64,000 bases of DNA from Cerasicoccus frondis (GCA_031296915.1 JAVDPC010000025.1:29233-93232); one strand, 5' to 3'; shown: positions 37,668 through 47,214, numbered from the stretch's first letter. Made by a program: numbers and translations. The notes: generated from the sequence alone by a model not told the origin.

Positions 37668-37695
37668 TTGCCGCGAAAAATTAACGACATACAAT
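37668..37695 (+). promoter_or_regulatory. Putative promoter of the 68-residue protein gene
   Basis: TTGCCG (37668-37673) and TACAAT (37690-37695) are separated by 16 bases, about 20 bases upstream of the ATG at 37718. Confidence 0.4.
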
Positions 37696-37717
37696 ACGTT
37701 GATTATCATAAGTTAAG

Positions 37718-37924
37718 ATGAATACCACTTCGCTCACGCCTCCCGTCGCACAGGCGCGCGTGCACCCACGCAGGAAGCGACCCATTGGGGCGACTGACTC
37801 TGCGGAGGTGGCAGTGAAGCCGGTATACAATTCGTTTCATGCGCCTTTGGAGAAATCCGAAGTGCGTCGGCGTTTTGCTGGAATTTACGAGCAAGCGTTT
37901 CGAATCGTTTACCGCGGCGAGTAG
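37718..37924 (+). CDS. Small basic hypothetical protein
   Basis: The 68-residue product is rich in Arg and Lys (ARVHPRRKRPIGATD, then KSEVRRRFAGIYEQAFRIVY). It has no signal peptide or membrane segment. It forms its own transcription unit, with a promoter-like sequence just upstream and a perfect 10-bp-stem terminator 20 bases after the stop. That self-contained setup supports a real gene. Nucleic-acid or ribosome binding is possible from composition alone; no family is recognised. Confidence 0.55.
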   Translation: MNTTSLTPPVAQARVHPRRKRPIGATDSAEVAVKPVYNSFHAPLEKSEVRRRFAGIYEQAFRIVYRGE

Positions 37925-37944
37925 GTTTTGTGTATCATACAACA

Positions 37945-37976
37945 GAGGCCCGGCAGTTGCGCCGGGCCTCTTTTTT
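37945..37976 (+). terminator. Rho-independent terminator
   Basis: GAGGCCCGGC (37945-37954) pairs perfectly with GCCGGGCCTC (37961-37970) around a six-base loop, followed by six T residues. Confidence 0.95.
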
Positions 37977-38012
37977 GTGTAAGGTAGCGCCTTATTTAAA
38001 GACGAAGACCCC

Positions 38013-38618
38013 ATGAAATCATTTCTAAAATACCTCGCGCCAGTCGCGATTGCCGGTGGATTGCTTATCTGGAGCATTTCCACTGCTGACACGAAGACAG
38101 CCGAGACGAACGAGCACGAACCGAAAGCCATGAGCAACCCAGACACCAATTATCAACGTCCAAGCGACGAAGAACTCCGCGAGCGCCTCACGCCAATGCA
38201 GTTTCAAGTAGCATGCAACGAAGGCACTGAGCCGGCCTTTCGCAACGAGTATTGGAACAACAAAGAGCCCGGCATTTACGTGGATGTAATTTCCGGCAAG
38301 CCGCTTTTTGCTTCGGTGCACAAGTATGATTCCGGTTCCGGCTGGCCGAGCTTTACTCAGCCAATCGACGATAAGGAAATCATTGAAAAGGAAGACCGTT
38401 CGCACTTCATGACCCGTGTGGAGGTGCGCTCCAAAACTGGCGACGCACACTTGGGGCATGTTTTTCCGGACGGTCCCGGCCCCGATGGTCTGCGTTACTG
38501 CATTAACTCAGCTTCGCTCAAGTTTATCCACCAGAAGGATTTGGAGAAGGAAGGCTATGGCGAATACGCCTATCTCTTCGAGCCACAGCGTGCGAAGGAG
38601 AGCTCGGCCAAAGAGTAA
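38013..38618 (+). CDS. msrB: Peptide-methionine (R)-S-oxide reductase
   Basis: MsrB repairs oxidised methionine (R-sulfoxide). The 201-residue protein has a hydrophobic N-terminal anchor or signal ([20 protein letters not shown]), so it probably works in the periplasm. The core is recognisable by [33 protein letters not shown] and the catalytic Cys163 in [11 protein letters not shown]. The CxxC pairs that bind zinc in many MsrB proteins are absent, as in the metal-free subgroup. A Cys in [10 protein letters not shown] could be the resolving residue. Confidence 0.95.
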   Translation: MKSFLKYLAPVAIAGGLLIWSISTADTKTAETNEHEPKAMSNPDTNYQRPSDEELRERLTPMQFQVACNEGTEPAFRNEYWNNKEPGIYVDVISGKPLFASVHKYDSGSGWPSFTQPIDDKEIIEKEDRSHFMTRVEVRSKTGDAHLGHVFPDGPGPDGLRYCINSASLKFIHQKDLEKEGYGEYAYLFEPQRAKESSAKE

Positions 38619-38660
38619 GATGGCGTCTCGCAGTATGGGAATAAGCGTTTCGGAATGCTT

Positions 38661-38932
38661 TAGAGCACTTTTCATCTAGATTGGCCGAGTCAGGTGGGTT
38701 AGAGATTGGATGCAGCGCAAGGCGGCTTTGATTGAGCGGGCTGGCAGCCCGTGATTGAAATGCCAACGCCGCGAACTTCCAATCTGGCCCCAAGCCCAAA
38801 ACCGAGTGCTTTTCCGCGCCAGCGTTGTTGGCTTTTCGCTCACAGGCTTCCAGCCTGCGACGCTCAAGCAGACTTGCTGAACACGAAAAATCACTGCGGC
38901 CTGATCGGCCAATCTAGATGAAAAGTGCTCTA
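38661..38932. mobile_element. 268-bp MITE-like element, copy 1 (IS630/Tc1-mariner type)
   Basis: The element runs from GAG (38663) to CTC (38930) and is flanked on both sides by TA, as expected for the TA target duplication of IS630/Tc1-mariner transposases. Its termini are inverted repeats of about 26 bases, beginning GAGCACTTTTCATCTAGATT and continuing to TCGGCC at the right end. It has internal hairpins, for example CAGGCT-TCC-AGCCTG. It encodes no transposase; the short minus-strand frames in it are not credible genes. Copy 2 at 63134-63405 has the same length and about 10 differences. The right TA is inside the TAG stop of lpxI. Confidence 0.85.
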
Positions 38933-39772
38933 GAAGCCCACCAGAGTCACGCCGAGTTTCTTGGCATGGGCGAGGACGTTTGACTTGTCGAGTATGATGA
39001 CGTTGTCGGCTTCGAGCGCTGCGGTCTGGACGCCATGCGCGGCCATCGTTTCGAGGGTTTTCTCGCCAAAGACCGGGACATCGAAACGGTAATCCTGATT
39101 GGGCTTCACAGTCTTGACGAAGAGCAGCTCTTTCGCGCCAAAGCCGCCCGCGCGCTCCAGCATCTTGTCGGTTCCTTCAAACGCTTCGACTGCGACGACT
39201 GTGCCCCGGCTGACCACGACGCCTTGGCCCACGTCGAGGCGCGCCATCTCACGGCAAATGTGGATGCCGTGCTCAAGCGTGTCATCGCCGGGCGTCACCT
39301 TGCCCGAAGTCATGACTCCGGCGCTTGCCATTTGGTCGTCAAGGAAAGCGCGGGCGTCGAGTAGTTCACAGCCGATCTTGGACATTTCATCCGCCAGCGC
39401 CCCAAAGATAGTTTCGGCGTTGCGTTGTTTCAGCTTGGCGAGCAGTGTGACGGCCTTCAAGTCGGGGTGCAGCCCTTTAAAGAGGCGACCTGGAGTGATT
39501 TGACCAACCATCAATGAAGAGCGTGCGCCAAAGCGTTTGAGCGCCTTGAGCATGTGGCCGACCTGGCCCACCTTGATCATGGCGCGTTCATCAGCAGGAA
39601 AGCTCTCAAAGAGATCGAGACGGGTTTCTCCCTCGAAAGCGATCAAGCGTACGGGCACGCCAGCGGCGCGGAGTCGTTCGACGGTCAGAACGGGATAAAG
39701 GCGCTGTCCAGCAATGACCGCCACCGGTTGAGTGGGGTCGAAATTGGCGGGAAGAAAGCGGGAAAGCGGCAC
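38930..39772 (-). CDS. lpxI: UDP-2,3-diacylglucosamine pyrophosphatase LpxI
   Basis: LpxI cleaves UDP-2,3-diacylglucosamine to lipid X in lipid A synthesis, by a mechanism distinct from LpxH. The 280-residue protein matches the family throughout (VGQVGHMLKALKRFGARSSL, HICREMARLDVGQGVVVSRG and VVAVEAFEGTDKMLERAGGF near the C-terminal half). This implies an outer membrane with lipid A. Translation starts at GTG 39772, adjacent to the TAA stop of the upstream FecR-domain gene, so they are co-transcribed. The stop codon TAG is formed at the boundary with a MITE; before insertion it was probably TAA. Confidence 0.93.
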   Translation of the reverse strand: MPLSRFLPANFDPTQPVAVIAGQRLYPVLTVERLRAAGVPVRLIAFEGETRLDLFESFPADERAMIKVGQVGHMLKALKRFGARSSLMVGQITPGRLFKGLHPDLKAVTLLAKLKQRNAETIFGALADEMSKIGCELLDARAFLDDQMASAGVMTSGKVTPGDDTLEHGIHICREMARLDVGQGVVVSRGTVVAVEAFEGTDKMLERAGGFGAKELLFVKTVKPNQDYRFDVPVFGEKTLETMAAHGVQTAALEADNVIILDKSNVLAHAKKLGVTLVGF

Positions 39773-40513
39773 TTACAGCTTGGTGTTATTGTAGGGCTTG
39801 CTGTTTTGCGTTACAGGCGGAATGACGCGAATCGGCTCGATCCGGCCATCTTGCGTATCGAAAAACCACCGACGCAGGGCGATCTTGGCTTTGTCGGCCA
39901 ATGGCGTCCATGCTTGCTCCAGAGCGGGCGTGATTGGGCGTATTTGCTCACGTGCGTCTACGGTGTGCGCCAAGAGGCGGTAGCCCTTGTTCAGGAGCTG
40001 GTTTGCGCCGTCGATCTCAACGCTGCCCCGGCCTTCCAGAATGCCGACTTCTTGCTCAACGGATTGGTGAATGACCACGGCCGCCTGTGCTTTGAGCGAG
40101 GTGCTGACGTTGTCGTCCAGCACCACGACAAAGCTGGAGGTCGGGTTCGGATCGCGCTGGCTCACGGCTAGTCGACCCGACAGCAAGGTGACTTTTAGTT
40201 GTGAGCGGCTGGGCTCAAATTCGAAATTGTCCGGGCGCGCTTCGAAGGGAGTTTGCTGGAATTCATCAATCCGCAAGTGGCTGCTCGCATCTAGGTAGAT
40301 GGCGACGCCATTGGAGAAGACCAGCGCTGCGAAGCCGTCGGCCTGGGTTACGACTTCGGCGCTGTTGGGCTCGAAAGACTGACCGATTATTTGAGATTGG
40401 CCGCCATTGGTCGCTTCGCCATCGGTCAAGCTGTCGATGACGACCACGCCGTTGGCGGCGCGCAGGTTGACAGCCAGGACGATGAAGGCGAGAGCGATGG
40501 CGAGGAGGCGCAT
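39773..40513 (-). CDS. Secreted FecR-domain protein, second copy
   Basis: The 246-residue product has a signal peptide (MRLLAIALAFIVLAVNLRAA). A FecR-type domain follows, with GQSFEPNSAEVVTQADGFAA and FSNGVAIYLDASSHLRIDEF, then GRLAVSQRDPNPTSSFVVVL. It is paralogous in layout to the protein at 27396-28268. It lies between leuS and lpxI, with only three bases separating it from the former and none from the latter, so it belongs to a leuS-FecR-lpxI transcription unit and may act at the envelope. No ligand is known. Confidence 0.75.
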   Translation of the reverse strand: MRLLAIALAFIVLAVNLRAANGVVVIDSLTDGEATNGGQSQIIGQSFEPNSAEVVTQADGFAALVFSNGVAIYLDASSHLRIDEFQQTPFEARPDNFEFEPSRSQLKVTLLSGRLAVSQRDPNPTSSFVVVLDDNVSTSLKAQAAVVIHQSVEQEVGILEGRGSVEIDGANQLLNKGYRLLAHTVDAREQIRPITPALEQAWTPLADKAKIALRRWFFDTQDGRIEPIRVIPPVTQNSKPYNNTKL

Positions 40514-40516
40514 GGC

Positions 40517-43141
40517 TTACTTCACGACGAGGTTGACGATGCGCCCGGGCACGTAGATTTCCTTAACGACCGTTTTGCCGTCGAGGTGCGATTGCACGTT
40601 TTCTAATGCCTTGGCGGCGGCGATGGCGTCGTCTTTGGCAATGTCCTTGGAGACCTCTAAATTGCCACGCAGCTTGCCGTTGACCTGCACCATCAGCTTG
40701 ACGGTGTTCTGGACGAGCTTGGACTCATCGTGCTTGGGCCAGGGGGCGTTCGCGATGGATGGCGCTTCGCCCAGGCGCTCCCAGAGCTCTTCGGCAATGT
40801 GCGGCGCCAGGGGCGCCAGCAACTGCAGGAAGGTCTTGGCCGAGGCGATGTTCAACGACTGGGCGTCGGCAAACTGGTTGATGCAAATCATCATCTGCGA
40901 GATCGCTGTGTTGTAACCCAGCGCCTCGTAGTCTGCGGTGACTTTTTTGATCGTTTCGTGGAGCGCGCGTGCGGTGTCGGCGTCGTCTTCAGCTGTGCCC
41001 AGCTTGGGCGCGGCTTCCCCGTTTTCGCCAATAAAGGTGCGCCAGACTTTGCCCAGAAAACGGTCGATGCCAGTGATGCCCTTGCTCTTCCAGGGCTTCA
41101 TGGCTTCCAGTGGCCCCAAGAACATCAAATACAGGCGCATGGCGTCGGCGCCGTGATCCGCAATGACGGATTCCGGGTTGATGACATTGCCGCGGCTTTT
41201 GGACATTTTCTCGCCGTCTTCACCCAGAATGATGCCTTGGTGGAACAGCTTTTGGAACGGTTCTTTGGTCTGCAACACGCCGATGTCGTGCAGGAACTGA
41301 TGCCAGAACCGCGCATACAACAGGTGCAACACCGCGTGCTCGGCGCCGCCGATGTAGAGGTCGGGCGTTTGCCAGTATTCCTCGACTTGCGGGTCGATAA
41401 TCAAGTCCGGATTGTTGGGGTCCATGTAGCGCAGGTAATACCAGCACGAGCCGGCCCATTGCGGCATGGTGTTGGTCTCGCGCTGGGCGGCCGCCCAGTC
41501 TTCGCCGGGGCACTCGGTGAGCTGTTCGATGCCATCCACGATTTTGACATGGGGGACGGTCTCGCCGGTCTTCAAATTCAGCCAAACGTTGAGCCATTCA
41601 CTGACCTTGGCCAGCGGGCTTTCGCCGGTGCCGGTCGGTTGGTAGGATTCCACTTGAGGCAGCGTCAACGGCAGGTCGCGCATCGGCAAGGTGACCGCGT
41701 AAAGCGTCTCGCCTTCGATGACGCAGGTAACCGGGTCGACAGGCAAAGAGATGGTCAACGCGCTCTTGTCGAGGGAATGCAGCTTCTCGTAATCCGCCTT
41801 GGACAACCACAGGACCGGGAAGGGCTCCCCCCAGTAACGTTGGCGCGAGAACAACCAGTCGCGCAACTTGTAGTTCACGGCTTCCTTGCCGGAATCCTTG
41901 GCTTCCAGTTCGGCGATTATTTTGGCCTTGGCGTCGGCCACGTTGAGACTATTCAGGATGTCAGAATTGATGAGCTTTCCGTCGCCGGTGTAGGCGGCAT
42001 TGGCGACGCCTTCGCCCTTGGCGTCTTCAATGACCTGGATGATCTCCAGGCCGAAAGTCTTGGCGAACTCAAAGTCGCGCTCGTCGTGGGCGGGCACCGC
42101 CATAATCGCGCCGGTGCCGTAGGTGATCAGCACATAATCCGCTACCCAGACCGGGATCTTGGCGCCGTTGACCGGGTTGATCGCAAAGCCGCCGGTGAAG
42201 ACGCCGGTCTTTTCCTTGGCCAGCTCGGCGCGCTCCAGGTCGCTCTTGCTCTTGGCTTTTTCGACGTATTCAGCGACCAGCGCACTCTGCTCGTCGGTGG
42301 TGATTTGGGTCAGCAGCGGATGTTCCGGGGCCACGACCATGTATGTCGCGCCAAACAAGGTGTCCGGGCGGGTGGTGAACACGCGCAGCTTTTCATCGAT
42401 GCCGTCCAATTGGAAATCAACCTCAGCGCCAGTGCTGCGGCCGATCCAGTTGGTTTGCAGGCGCTTGGTGGAGTCGGGCCAGTCAACGTCTTTCAGGCCG
42501 GCCAGCAGTTTGTCCGCATACTTGGTGATGCGCAGGACCCATTGGCGCAACGGGCGCTTCTCGACGGGGAAATTGCCGCGTTCGGAGCGGGGGCCTTCAT
42601 CGGTATTGAGGACTTCTTCGTTGGCCAGCACGGTGCCCAGCTCCGGGCAATACCAGACGGGCTTTTCGTCGACGTAAGCCAGACCATGTTGGAACAGCTG
42701 GGTGAAGATCCACTGCGTCCACTTATAGTATGCCGGGTCGGTGGTGTTGATCTCGCGGTCCCAGTCGTAGGTCAGGCCGATCTGCGCCAACTGACGCTTG
42801 TAGTTGGCAATGTTTTCCGCAGTGACTTCTGCGGGGGGGCGGCCGGTTTTGATCGCAAATTGCTCGGTGGGCAGGCCAAAGGCGTCCCAGCCCATGGGAT
42901 GCAACACGTTGAAGCCCTGCGACTTCTTCATGCGCTTGAGCACGTCGCTGGCGGTGTAATTTTCCGCGTGACCGATGTGGAGACCGGCGCCTGACGGGTA
43001 GGGGAACATGTCCAGCACGTAGAACCTGGGCGCAGCTTGGTCGCCCTCGGCTGGAGTGGGTCCGGCGAAGGTCTTATTTTCGGCCCAGTAGCTTTGCCAC
43101 TTGGACTCGATTTCGGCAGGTTGATAATCGGCGGTTTTCAT
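40517..43141 (-). CDS. leuS: Leucyl-tRNA synthetase
   Basis: The 874-residue class I enzyme charges tRNA-Leu and edits mischarged products. HIGH is at 55-58 ([13 protein letters not shown]), the editing domain contains [20 protein letters not shown] and the KMSKS motif appears as [12 protein letters not shown] near residue 645. Length and order are those of the bacterial enzyme. It is the first gene of a minus-strand unit with the FecR-domain gene and lpxI. Confidence 0.97.
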   Translation of the reverse strand: MKTADYQPAEIESKWQSYWAENKTFAGPTPAEGDQAAPRFYVLDMFPYPSGAGLHIGHAENYTASDVLKRMKKSQGFNVLHPMGWDAFGLPTEQFAIKTGRPPAEVTAENIANYKRQLAQIGLTYDWDREINTTDPAYYKWTQWIFTQLFQHGLAYVDEKPVWYCPELGTVLANEEVLNTDEGPRSERGNFPVEKRPLRQWVLRITKYADKLLAGLKDVDWPDSTKRLQTNWIGRSTGAEVDFQLDGIDEKLRVFTTRPDTLFGATYMVVAPEHPLLTQITTDEQSALVAEYVEKAKSKSDLERAELAKEKTGVFTGGFAINPVNGAKIPVWVADYVLITYGTGAIMAVPAHDERDFEFAKTFGLEIIQVIEDAKGEGVANAAYTGDGKLINSDILNSLNVADAKAKIIAELEAKDSGKEAVNYKLRDWLFSRQRYWGEPFPVLWLSKADYEKLHSLDKSALTISLPVDPVTCVIEGETLYAVTLPMRDLPLTLPQVESYQPTGTGESPLAKVSEWLNVWLNLKTGETVPHVKIVDGIEQLTECPGEDWAAAQRETNTMPQWAGSCWYYLRYMDPNNPDLIIDPQVEEYWQTPDLYIGGAEHAVLHLLYARFWHQFLHDIGVLQTKEPFQKLFHQGIILGEDGEKMSKSRGNVINPESVIADHGADAMRLYLMFLGPLEAMKPWKSKGITGIDRFLGKVWRTFIGENGEAAPKLGTAEDDADTARALHETIKKVTADYEALGYNTAISQMMICINQFADAQSLNIASAKTFLQLLAPLAPHIAEELWERLGEAPSIANAPWPKHDESKLVQNTVKLMVQVNGKLRGNLEVSKDIAKDDAIAAAKALENVQSHLDGKTVVKEIYVPGRIVNLVVK

Positions 43142-43199
43142 CGGTTTGATGGGAAACCGCCCGAGTTTGGACGTTTCGGCGGGGGCGTCAAGGACGCGT

Positions 43200-43538
43200 C
43201 TACTTTTCCAGTGCTTTCAGTTCCTGCTTGAGCCGGGCGACGGCTTGCACGCGCTGACTGAAGATCAAGATACCCAGCGCCAGCAATGCGCCGCCGAAAA
43301 TGCAACAGCCCCACATGGCGGACGGGTTGATGGCCACGAAGGAAAAAAACATCGTCAAAACGCCCGCTGCGATCAGGGGCACGGCGTACAAGGTGATGCC
43401 TTCGCGCTCTTCCTTGATCTGGTGCTCAACCAGTCGGGAGGGGGGGATGTCTTCGACGGGCACGGAATCACGCCGATGCGCTTTTTCGCGGGCCAGCAGT
43501 CGACGCTGGCGCTCCAGCAAACTGTAGTCTTCACTCAC
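43200..43538 (-). CDS. Small membrane protein
   Basis: The 112-residue product has a basic, charged N-terminal 45 residues, two transmembrane helices (about 50-70 and 75-95; [20 protein letters not shown] and [18 protein letters not shown]) and a short coiled C-terminus ([11 protein letters not shown]). No family is recognised. It lies 58 bases upstream of leuS on the same strand. Confidence 0.6.
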   Translation of the reverse strand: MSEDYSLLERQRRLLAREKAHRRDSVPVEDIPPSRLVEHQIKEEREGITLYAVPLIAAGVLTMFFSFVAINPSAMWGCCIFGGALLALGILIFSQRVQAVARLKQELKALEK

Positions 43539-43597
43539 GCCTGATCATCGTGGTCATTTGCGCCAATTCAGCAATGTTATAAATCAGCGTCAGGCGG

Positions 43598-44410
43598 TCA
43601 ATTCGTTGCGGAACGTCGCATGACTTTGCGGCGAATCAGCACCAACGCCCCCATCAGCCCAGCCATGATCAAAGCAGTTTCACCAGGCTCGGGCACGATT
43701 TCGGGGTCTGTTAAGTAGCCGCTCGTGATTTCATATAAGTTGCCGCTGTAGGTGTAATAAGAATAGATGGTGTTGTAGTCTTCGCCAGTAAACTCATTCA
43801 TGAGGTCGACAAAGTCTGCCAAGTAGAGAGTATCGCTGCTATCCAAGGCTGTGGTGCCGTCATCCGCATCTTCGGTCAGGTATTTATCATTCTGATTTTG
43901 CGCCGCCTGATACACTGCGTATTGAAACCCGTCACTGCTATCTGGGACGCCTGCGAGGGATCCGTTGAAGGTGACTTCCAGCTCCTCCGACAGAGTGTAT
44001 TCTTTAAAGTCGATGGTCCAGTGGCTGTAGTCGTCATACCAAACATATTCCACTGAAATTTTAACATCGGTAAATTCCTTGGTGTTGTAGTAGGCATCTG
44101 GATAGGTTGGCCACTCATACGAGAACGAGCCTCCGTCGCTGACCGTGATTTTAAAGGTCACTTTGTTGACTGAGATGCCATTCTCATCGGTCGAGAAGGA
44201 CACATTGCTGATTGATCCAATGCCGGCCTCGTCCCATGTCATGGACCAATCATACGTCGAATATTTGGTCGTGTCAGAGCCATCGATGATCTTTCCATCA
44301 ACCTCACCTTCGAAGATAACTTGTGTGTCTTCGGTGTAAACCGCGTTGGCTGAAGTGCCCAGCGACAACCCGATGATCAAAACTGAAAACTGTAGTAGGA
44401 ATTTTTTCAT
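43598..44410 (-). CDS. PEP-CTERM-type secreted protein
   Basis: The 270-residue product has a signal peptide (KKFLLQFSVLIIGLSLGTSA), an acidic body of repeated beta-strand text rich in Tyr, Asp and Ser, and a C-terminal sorting signal: VPEPGETALIMAGLMGALVL followed by RRK. This is the PEP-CTERM signal recognised by exosortase in Gram-negative biofilm-forming bacteria. No exosortase gene is in the window. The body has no recognisable domain. The gene has a 184-base gap to the divergent VWA gene. Confidence 0.85.
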   Translation of the reverse strand: MKKFLLQFSVLIIGLSLGTSANAVYTEDTQVIFEGEVDGKIIDGSDTTKYSTYDWSMTWDEAGIGSISNVSFSTDENGISVNKVTFKITVSDGGSFSYEWPTYPDAYYNTKEFTDVKISVEYVWYDDYSHWTIDFKEYTLSEELEVTFNGSLAGVPDSSDGFQYAVYQAAQNQNDKYLTEDADDGTTALDSSDTLYLADFVDLMNEFTGEDYNTIYSYYTYSGNLYEITSGYLTDPEIVPEPGETALIMAGLMGALVLIRRKVMRRSATN

Positions 44411-44594
44411 GGTGCTGAATGTTGAATCCCAGAACCGCTGTTAGTCTGGAGGGACTAGTATAGCAAAACGAACATTAATGCCTCCTTAATGGCGGGTATT
44501 TATTAATGAGCCGGTGGGCTGCCTGACATTTTCCTGACAAACATCTTACGGGGGGCTGACGACATTGTTGGGCGTTTTCGTTAAAATCAGCGCC

Positions 44595-45977
44595 ATGAAC
44601 CCACTTAAAACCAAACTAATCCTGCTGGCCGCGTTGACGGCTGGCTTCGCCGGAACCGCTTTTGCCAACCGCACCATCGCACCGACTTCGCCTAAGCCGC
44701 CGAAGCCGGACATCATCTCAGTGGACGCCGCGCTCGACCGGCCTGTTGTGCATGCTGACAAAAGTGAATCCGTCGTCGTGCAGATCAAGATTCGGCCTGA
44801 CGAAATGCCATCCGACCATCAGCGTCCGCCGGTCAATCTCTGTCTTGTGCTGGATAACTCTGGCTCAATGGGAGGGCAAAAAATCCGACAGGCCATTCAG
44901 GCGGCGCAGGAGGCGGTGGGGCGTCTCGGGCCACGTGACCTGGTATCCGTCATCACGTACAACAGCAGCGCCTATACATTGGCCGATGCCCAATACGCCA
45001 GCCGTGAGAACCGTGACCGCATACGCTCGGCGCTCAGCGAAGTGCAGGCTGGCGGTGGCACAGCGATGTATGCGGGGCTCAACCGCGGCGCGAGTGAACT
45101 CCGCCGCAAGCGGGACGAGGGTTACATTAACCGCATCGTTTTACTGTCCGACGGGCAGGCCAACGAAGGCCCAAGCACCATTCCAGACTTCCGCGCCTTG
45201 GCTAGCGTTTTTGCCGGTGAGGACATCGTCGTGAGCACCGTTGGGCTGGGCAGCGGCTTCAATGAAGACGTGATGACGACGCTTGCCGAGGCCGGGCAGG
45301 GCAACACCTATTTCGTCGAAAACGCCACGGACTTGCCGCGCATTTTCGGCGCCGAGTTGGGCGACACTTTGAGCGTTGCGGCGACCGACATCGAAATCAT
45401 TATCACCCCCAAGCCGGGCGTCCGCATCAAGAAGAGCCTGGGCCGGGAAGCTGAGATTGAAGGCGACTTCGCGCGCTTCCGCCTGCCACAGGTCTACGGC
45501 GGGCATGACAAGCTGGCCCTCTTGGAATTGGACGCCCCTGTCGGCGCGGATGGCGAGACGCGCGACCTGGTCGACGTGCAGGTGCGCTACTTGCCTGTTA
45601 ACAGCAGCCAGGTCCGCGAGCATTCGCTGTCCGTGCCCATTTCTTACGCGGCGATGGAAGAAAAGGTCCACGAAGCCGCTCGCGAAGACGTCGTCAAAAA
45701 CGTCATCGATAACAAGATCGTCGACGCGACTATCGAGGGCATTGCCTACTCCGATGCGAAGCAGAACCAGGTCGGCGCAGCGAACTTCCGACAGGTGAAG
45801 GACGAACTCAACGCCAGCTACAGCTTCATGGCGCCTTCGGTCATGGAGCCCGCGATGAGCAAGCTCGACGAGGAGGCGGATTACCTGGACAAGGACACGT
45901 ATTCTAACCGCGACCGCGCCCAGCGCCGCGCCTACGAATACCAAACCAAGACCCAGCAAAACACGAAAACGGAGTAG
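44595..45977 (+). CDS. Secreted von Willebrand factor A domain protein
   Basis: ATG 44595 opens a signal peptide (MNPLKTKLILLAALTAGFAG, then an AFA site); a TTG at 44565 is less likely. The 460-residue product has a VWA domain from about residue 80 with a complete MIDAS motif (VLDNSGSMGGQK, then VGLGSGFNE and the Thr region) followed by a beta-rich domain with ITPKPGVRIKKSL. The C-terminal tail is helical and charged. VWA domains bind metal-dependent protein ligands; the partner is unknown. A weak terminator follows at 46041. Confidence 0.85.
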   Translation: MNPLKTKLILLAALTAGFAGTAFANRTIAPTSPKPPKPDIISVDAALDRPVVHADKSESVVVQIKIRPDEMPSDHQRPPVNLCLVLDNSGSMGGQKIRQAIQAAQEAVGRLGPRDLVSVITYNSSAYTLADAQYASRENRDRIRSALSEVQAGGGTAMYAGLNRGASELRRKRDEGYINRIVLLSDGQANEGPSTIPDFRALASVFAGEDIVVSTVGLGSGFNEDVMTTLAEAGQGNTYFVENATDLPRIFGAELGDTLSVAATDIEIIITPKPGVRIKKSLGREAEIEGDFARFRLPQVYGGHDKLALLELDAPVGADGETRDLVDVQVRYLPVNSSQVREHSLSVPISYAAMEEKVHEAAREDVVKNVIDNKIVDATIEGIAYSDAKQNQVGAANFRQVKDELNASYSFMAPSVMEPAMSKLDEEADYLDKDTYSNRDRAQRRAYEYQTKTQQNTKTE

Positions 45978-46040
45978 GCAGACCGCGCACTCAACTTTGG
46001 TCGTAAAGTAGATAGTAAGCCACTACGATAATCAGGCAAA

Positions 46041-46075
46041 GGGGAGGCGGCGTTCTGTGTGCCGCCTTCCTGTTT
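46041..46075 (+). terminator. Probable terminator after the VWA gene
   Basis: AGGCGGC (46045-46051) pairs with GCCGCCT (46061-46067) around a nine-base loop, followed by TCCTGTTTG. The T-run is short, so termination may be partial. Confidence 0.55.
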
Positions 46076-46158
46076 GATTGAGCCGTGGCAACCATCCGAC
46101 CACGAAGAAATGAGCATTGCAGACAGTCACGGCGCGCGTTTTGCTAGAGAATCGCTGC

Positions 46159-47214
46159 ATGAACACGCCTTCGCCTACTCGCCAACTGCGCACTGGCATC
46201 CTTTTGATGGTTGCCGTGGTGGCCATTGGTTTCGAGGGCTACCAGATCGCGGGTTGGCCGGTGTTGGATTCCATTTACATGGTCATCATCACGATTTTCG
46301 GGGTGGGCTATGGCGAAACCAACGAGATGACGCCCGAGCTGCGAGTCTTTACGATCGGCTTTATCATCGCGGGCTGCACGATCCTGATTTACACAGTCGG
46401 CGCGTTCATCAACTGGCTGACGGAAGGTCAGCTGCAACGCCTCATGGGGGAACGTAAAATGGAAAAAGACATCGAAGAGTTGGATGGACACATTGTGATC
46501 TGCGGGTTTGGCCGTATTGGCCGTTTGCTCGCGGAGCAACTCAAGTCGGCGGACAAGCCATTCCTGATTCTGGACACTGACCCCAAGCAAATCGAACTCA
46601 TCCGCGAGGCGGGCTTCCTGTACATCGAAGGTGATGCGACTGAGGAAAGCGTTCTGGAAAAAGCCCACATCGAAAAGGCGTCGGTGCTGGCGTCGGTTTT
46701 ACCCAATGACGCCGCCAACGTGTTCATTGTGCTGAGTTGCCGACAACTGAACCCGAAATTGCAAATCATTGCGCGCGCCAACCAGATTTCCTCTGAGCAA
46801 AAACTGCTGCAGGCAGGCGCGCACAAAGTCGTGATCCCGGCGGCGATTGGCGCAGACCGTATTGCGCACTTGATCCTCAAGCCCAACGCACGTGAGGTGA
46901 TTGAAAAAGACCTGCACGACAACGTCTTTACGGAAGGGCTGTCCGAAATTGGTCTGGAAATGGACGAAATCGCCATTCCCGAAAACTCCGACCTGATCGG
47001 CAGTACGCTGGAGGACCTCGAAACCCGCGGCAAGCACGCGTTCATTGTTGTGGCTGTGCGTTGTAAGGATGGTAATACGACCATTAAGCCCAAGCTTGAT
47101 ACGCTGCTCAAAGCGGGTGACACCCTGATCGTCATGAGTCACATTGGCGTGGCGCCCGACTTCATACGCCGCATGGTGAAGCGCGAGATGCGCTATCGTG
47201 GCGCTTCAGTGTAA
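46159..47214 (+). CDS. Two-helix potassium channel with RCK (TrkA) domains
   Basis: ATG 46159 is chosen over a TTG at 46117 because it directly precedes the first membrane helix. The 351-residue protein has two transmembrane helices with a pore loop between them whose selectivity filter reads GVGYGE instead of the usual TVGYGD. A TrkA-N (RCK) domain with HIVICGFGRIGRLLAEQLKS and a TrkA-C domain follow. Such channels conduct K+ under ligand control (nucleotides, Ca2+ or similar). It lies 14 bases upstream of the histidine kinase gene. Confidence 0.93.
   Translation: MNTPSPTRQLRTGILLMVAVVAIGFEGYQIAGWPVLDSIYMVIITIFGVGYGETNEMTPELRVFTIGFIIAGCTILIYTVGAFINWLTEGQLQRLMGERKMEKDIEELDGHIVICGFGRIGRLLAEQLKSADKPFLILDTDPKQIELIREAGFLYIEGDATEESVLEKAHIEKASVLASVLPNDAANVFIVLSCRQLNPKLQIIARANQISSEQKLLQAGAHKVVIPAAIGADRIAHLILKPNAREVIEKDLHDNVFTEGLSEIGLEMDEIAIPENSDLIGSTLEDLETRGKHAFIVVAVRCKDGNTTIKPKLDTLLKAGDTLIVMSHIGVAPDFIRRMVKREMRYRGASV

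Noticed and set aside
38663-38930. Short minus-strand proteins inside the MITE copies
   Set aside because: Frames differ between the two copies and have no family features; the element is non-coding.
40730-42994. A 754-codon frame on the + strand over leuS
   Set aside because: It lies opposite a complete leuS with conserved HIGH and KMSKS motifs, and its own product shows no family features. Long antisense frames are expected in GC-rich genes.
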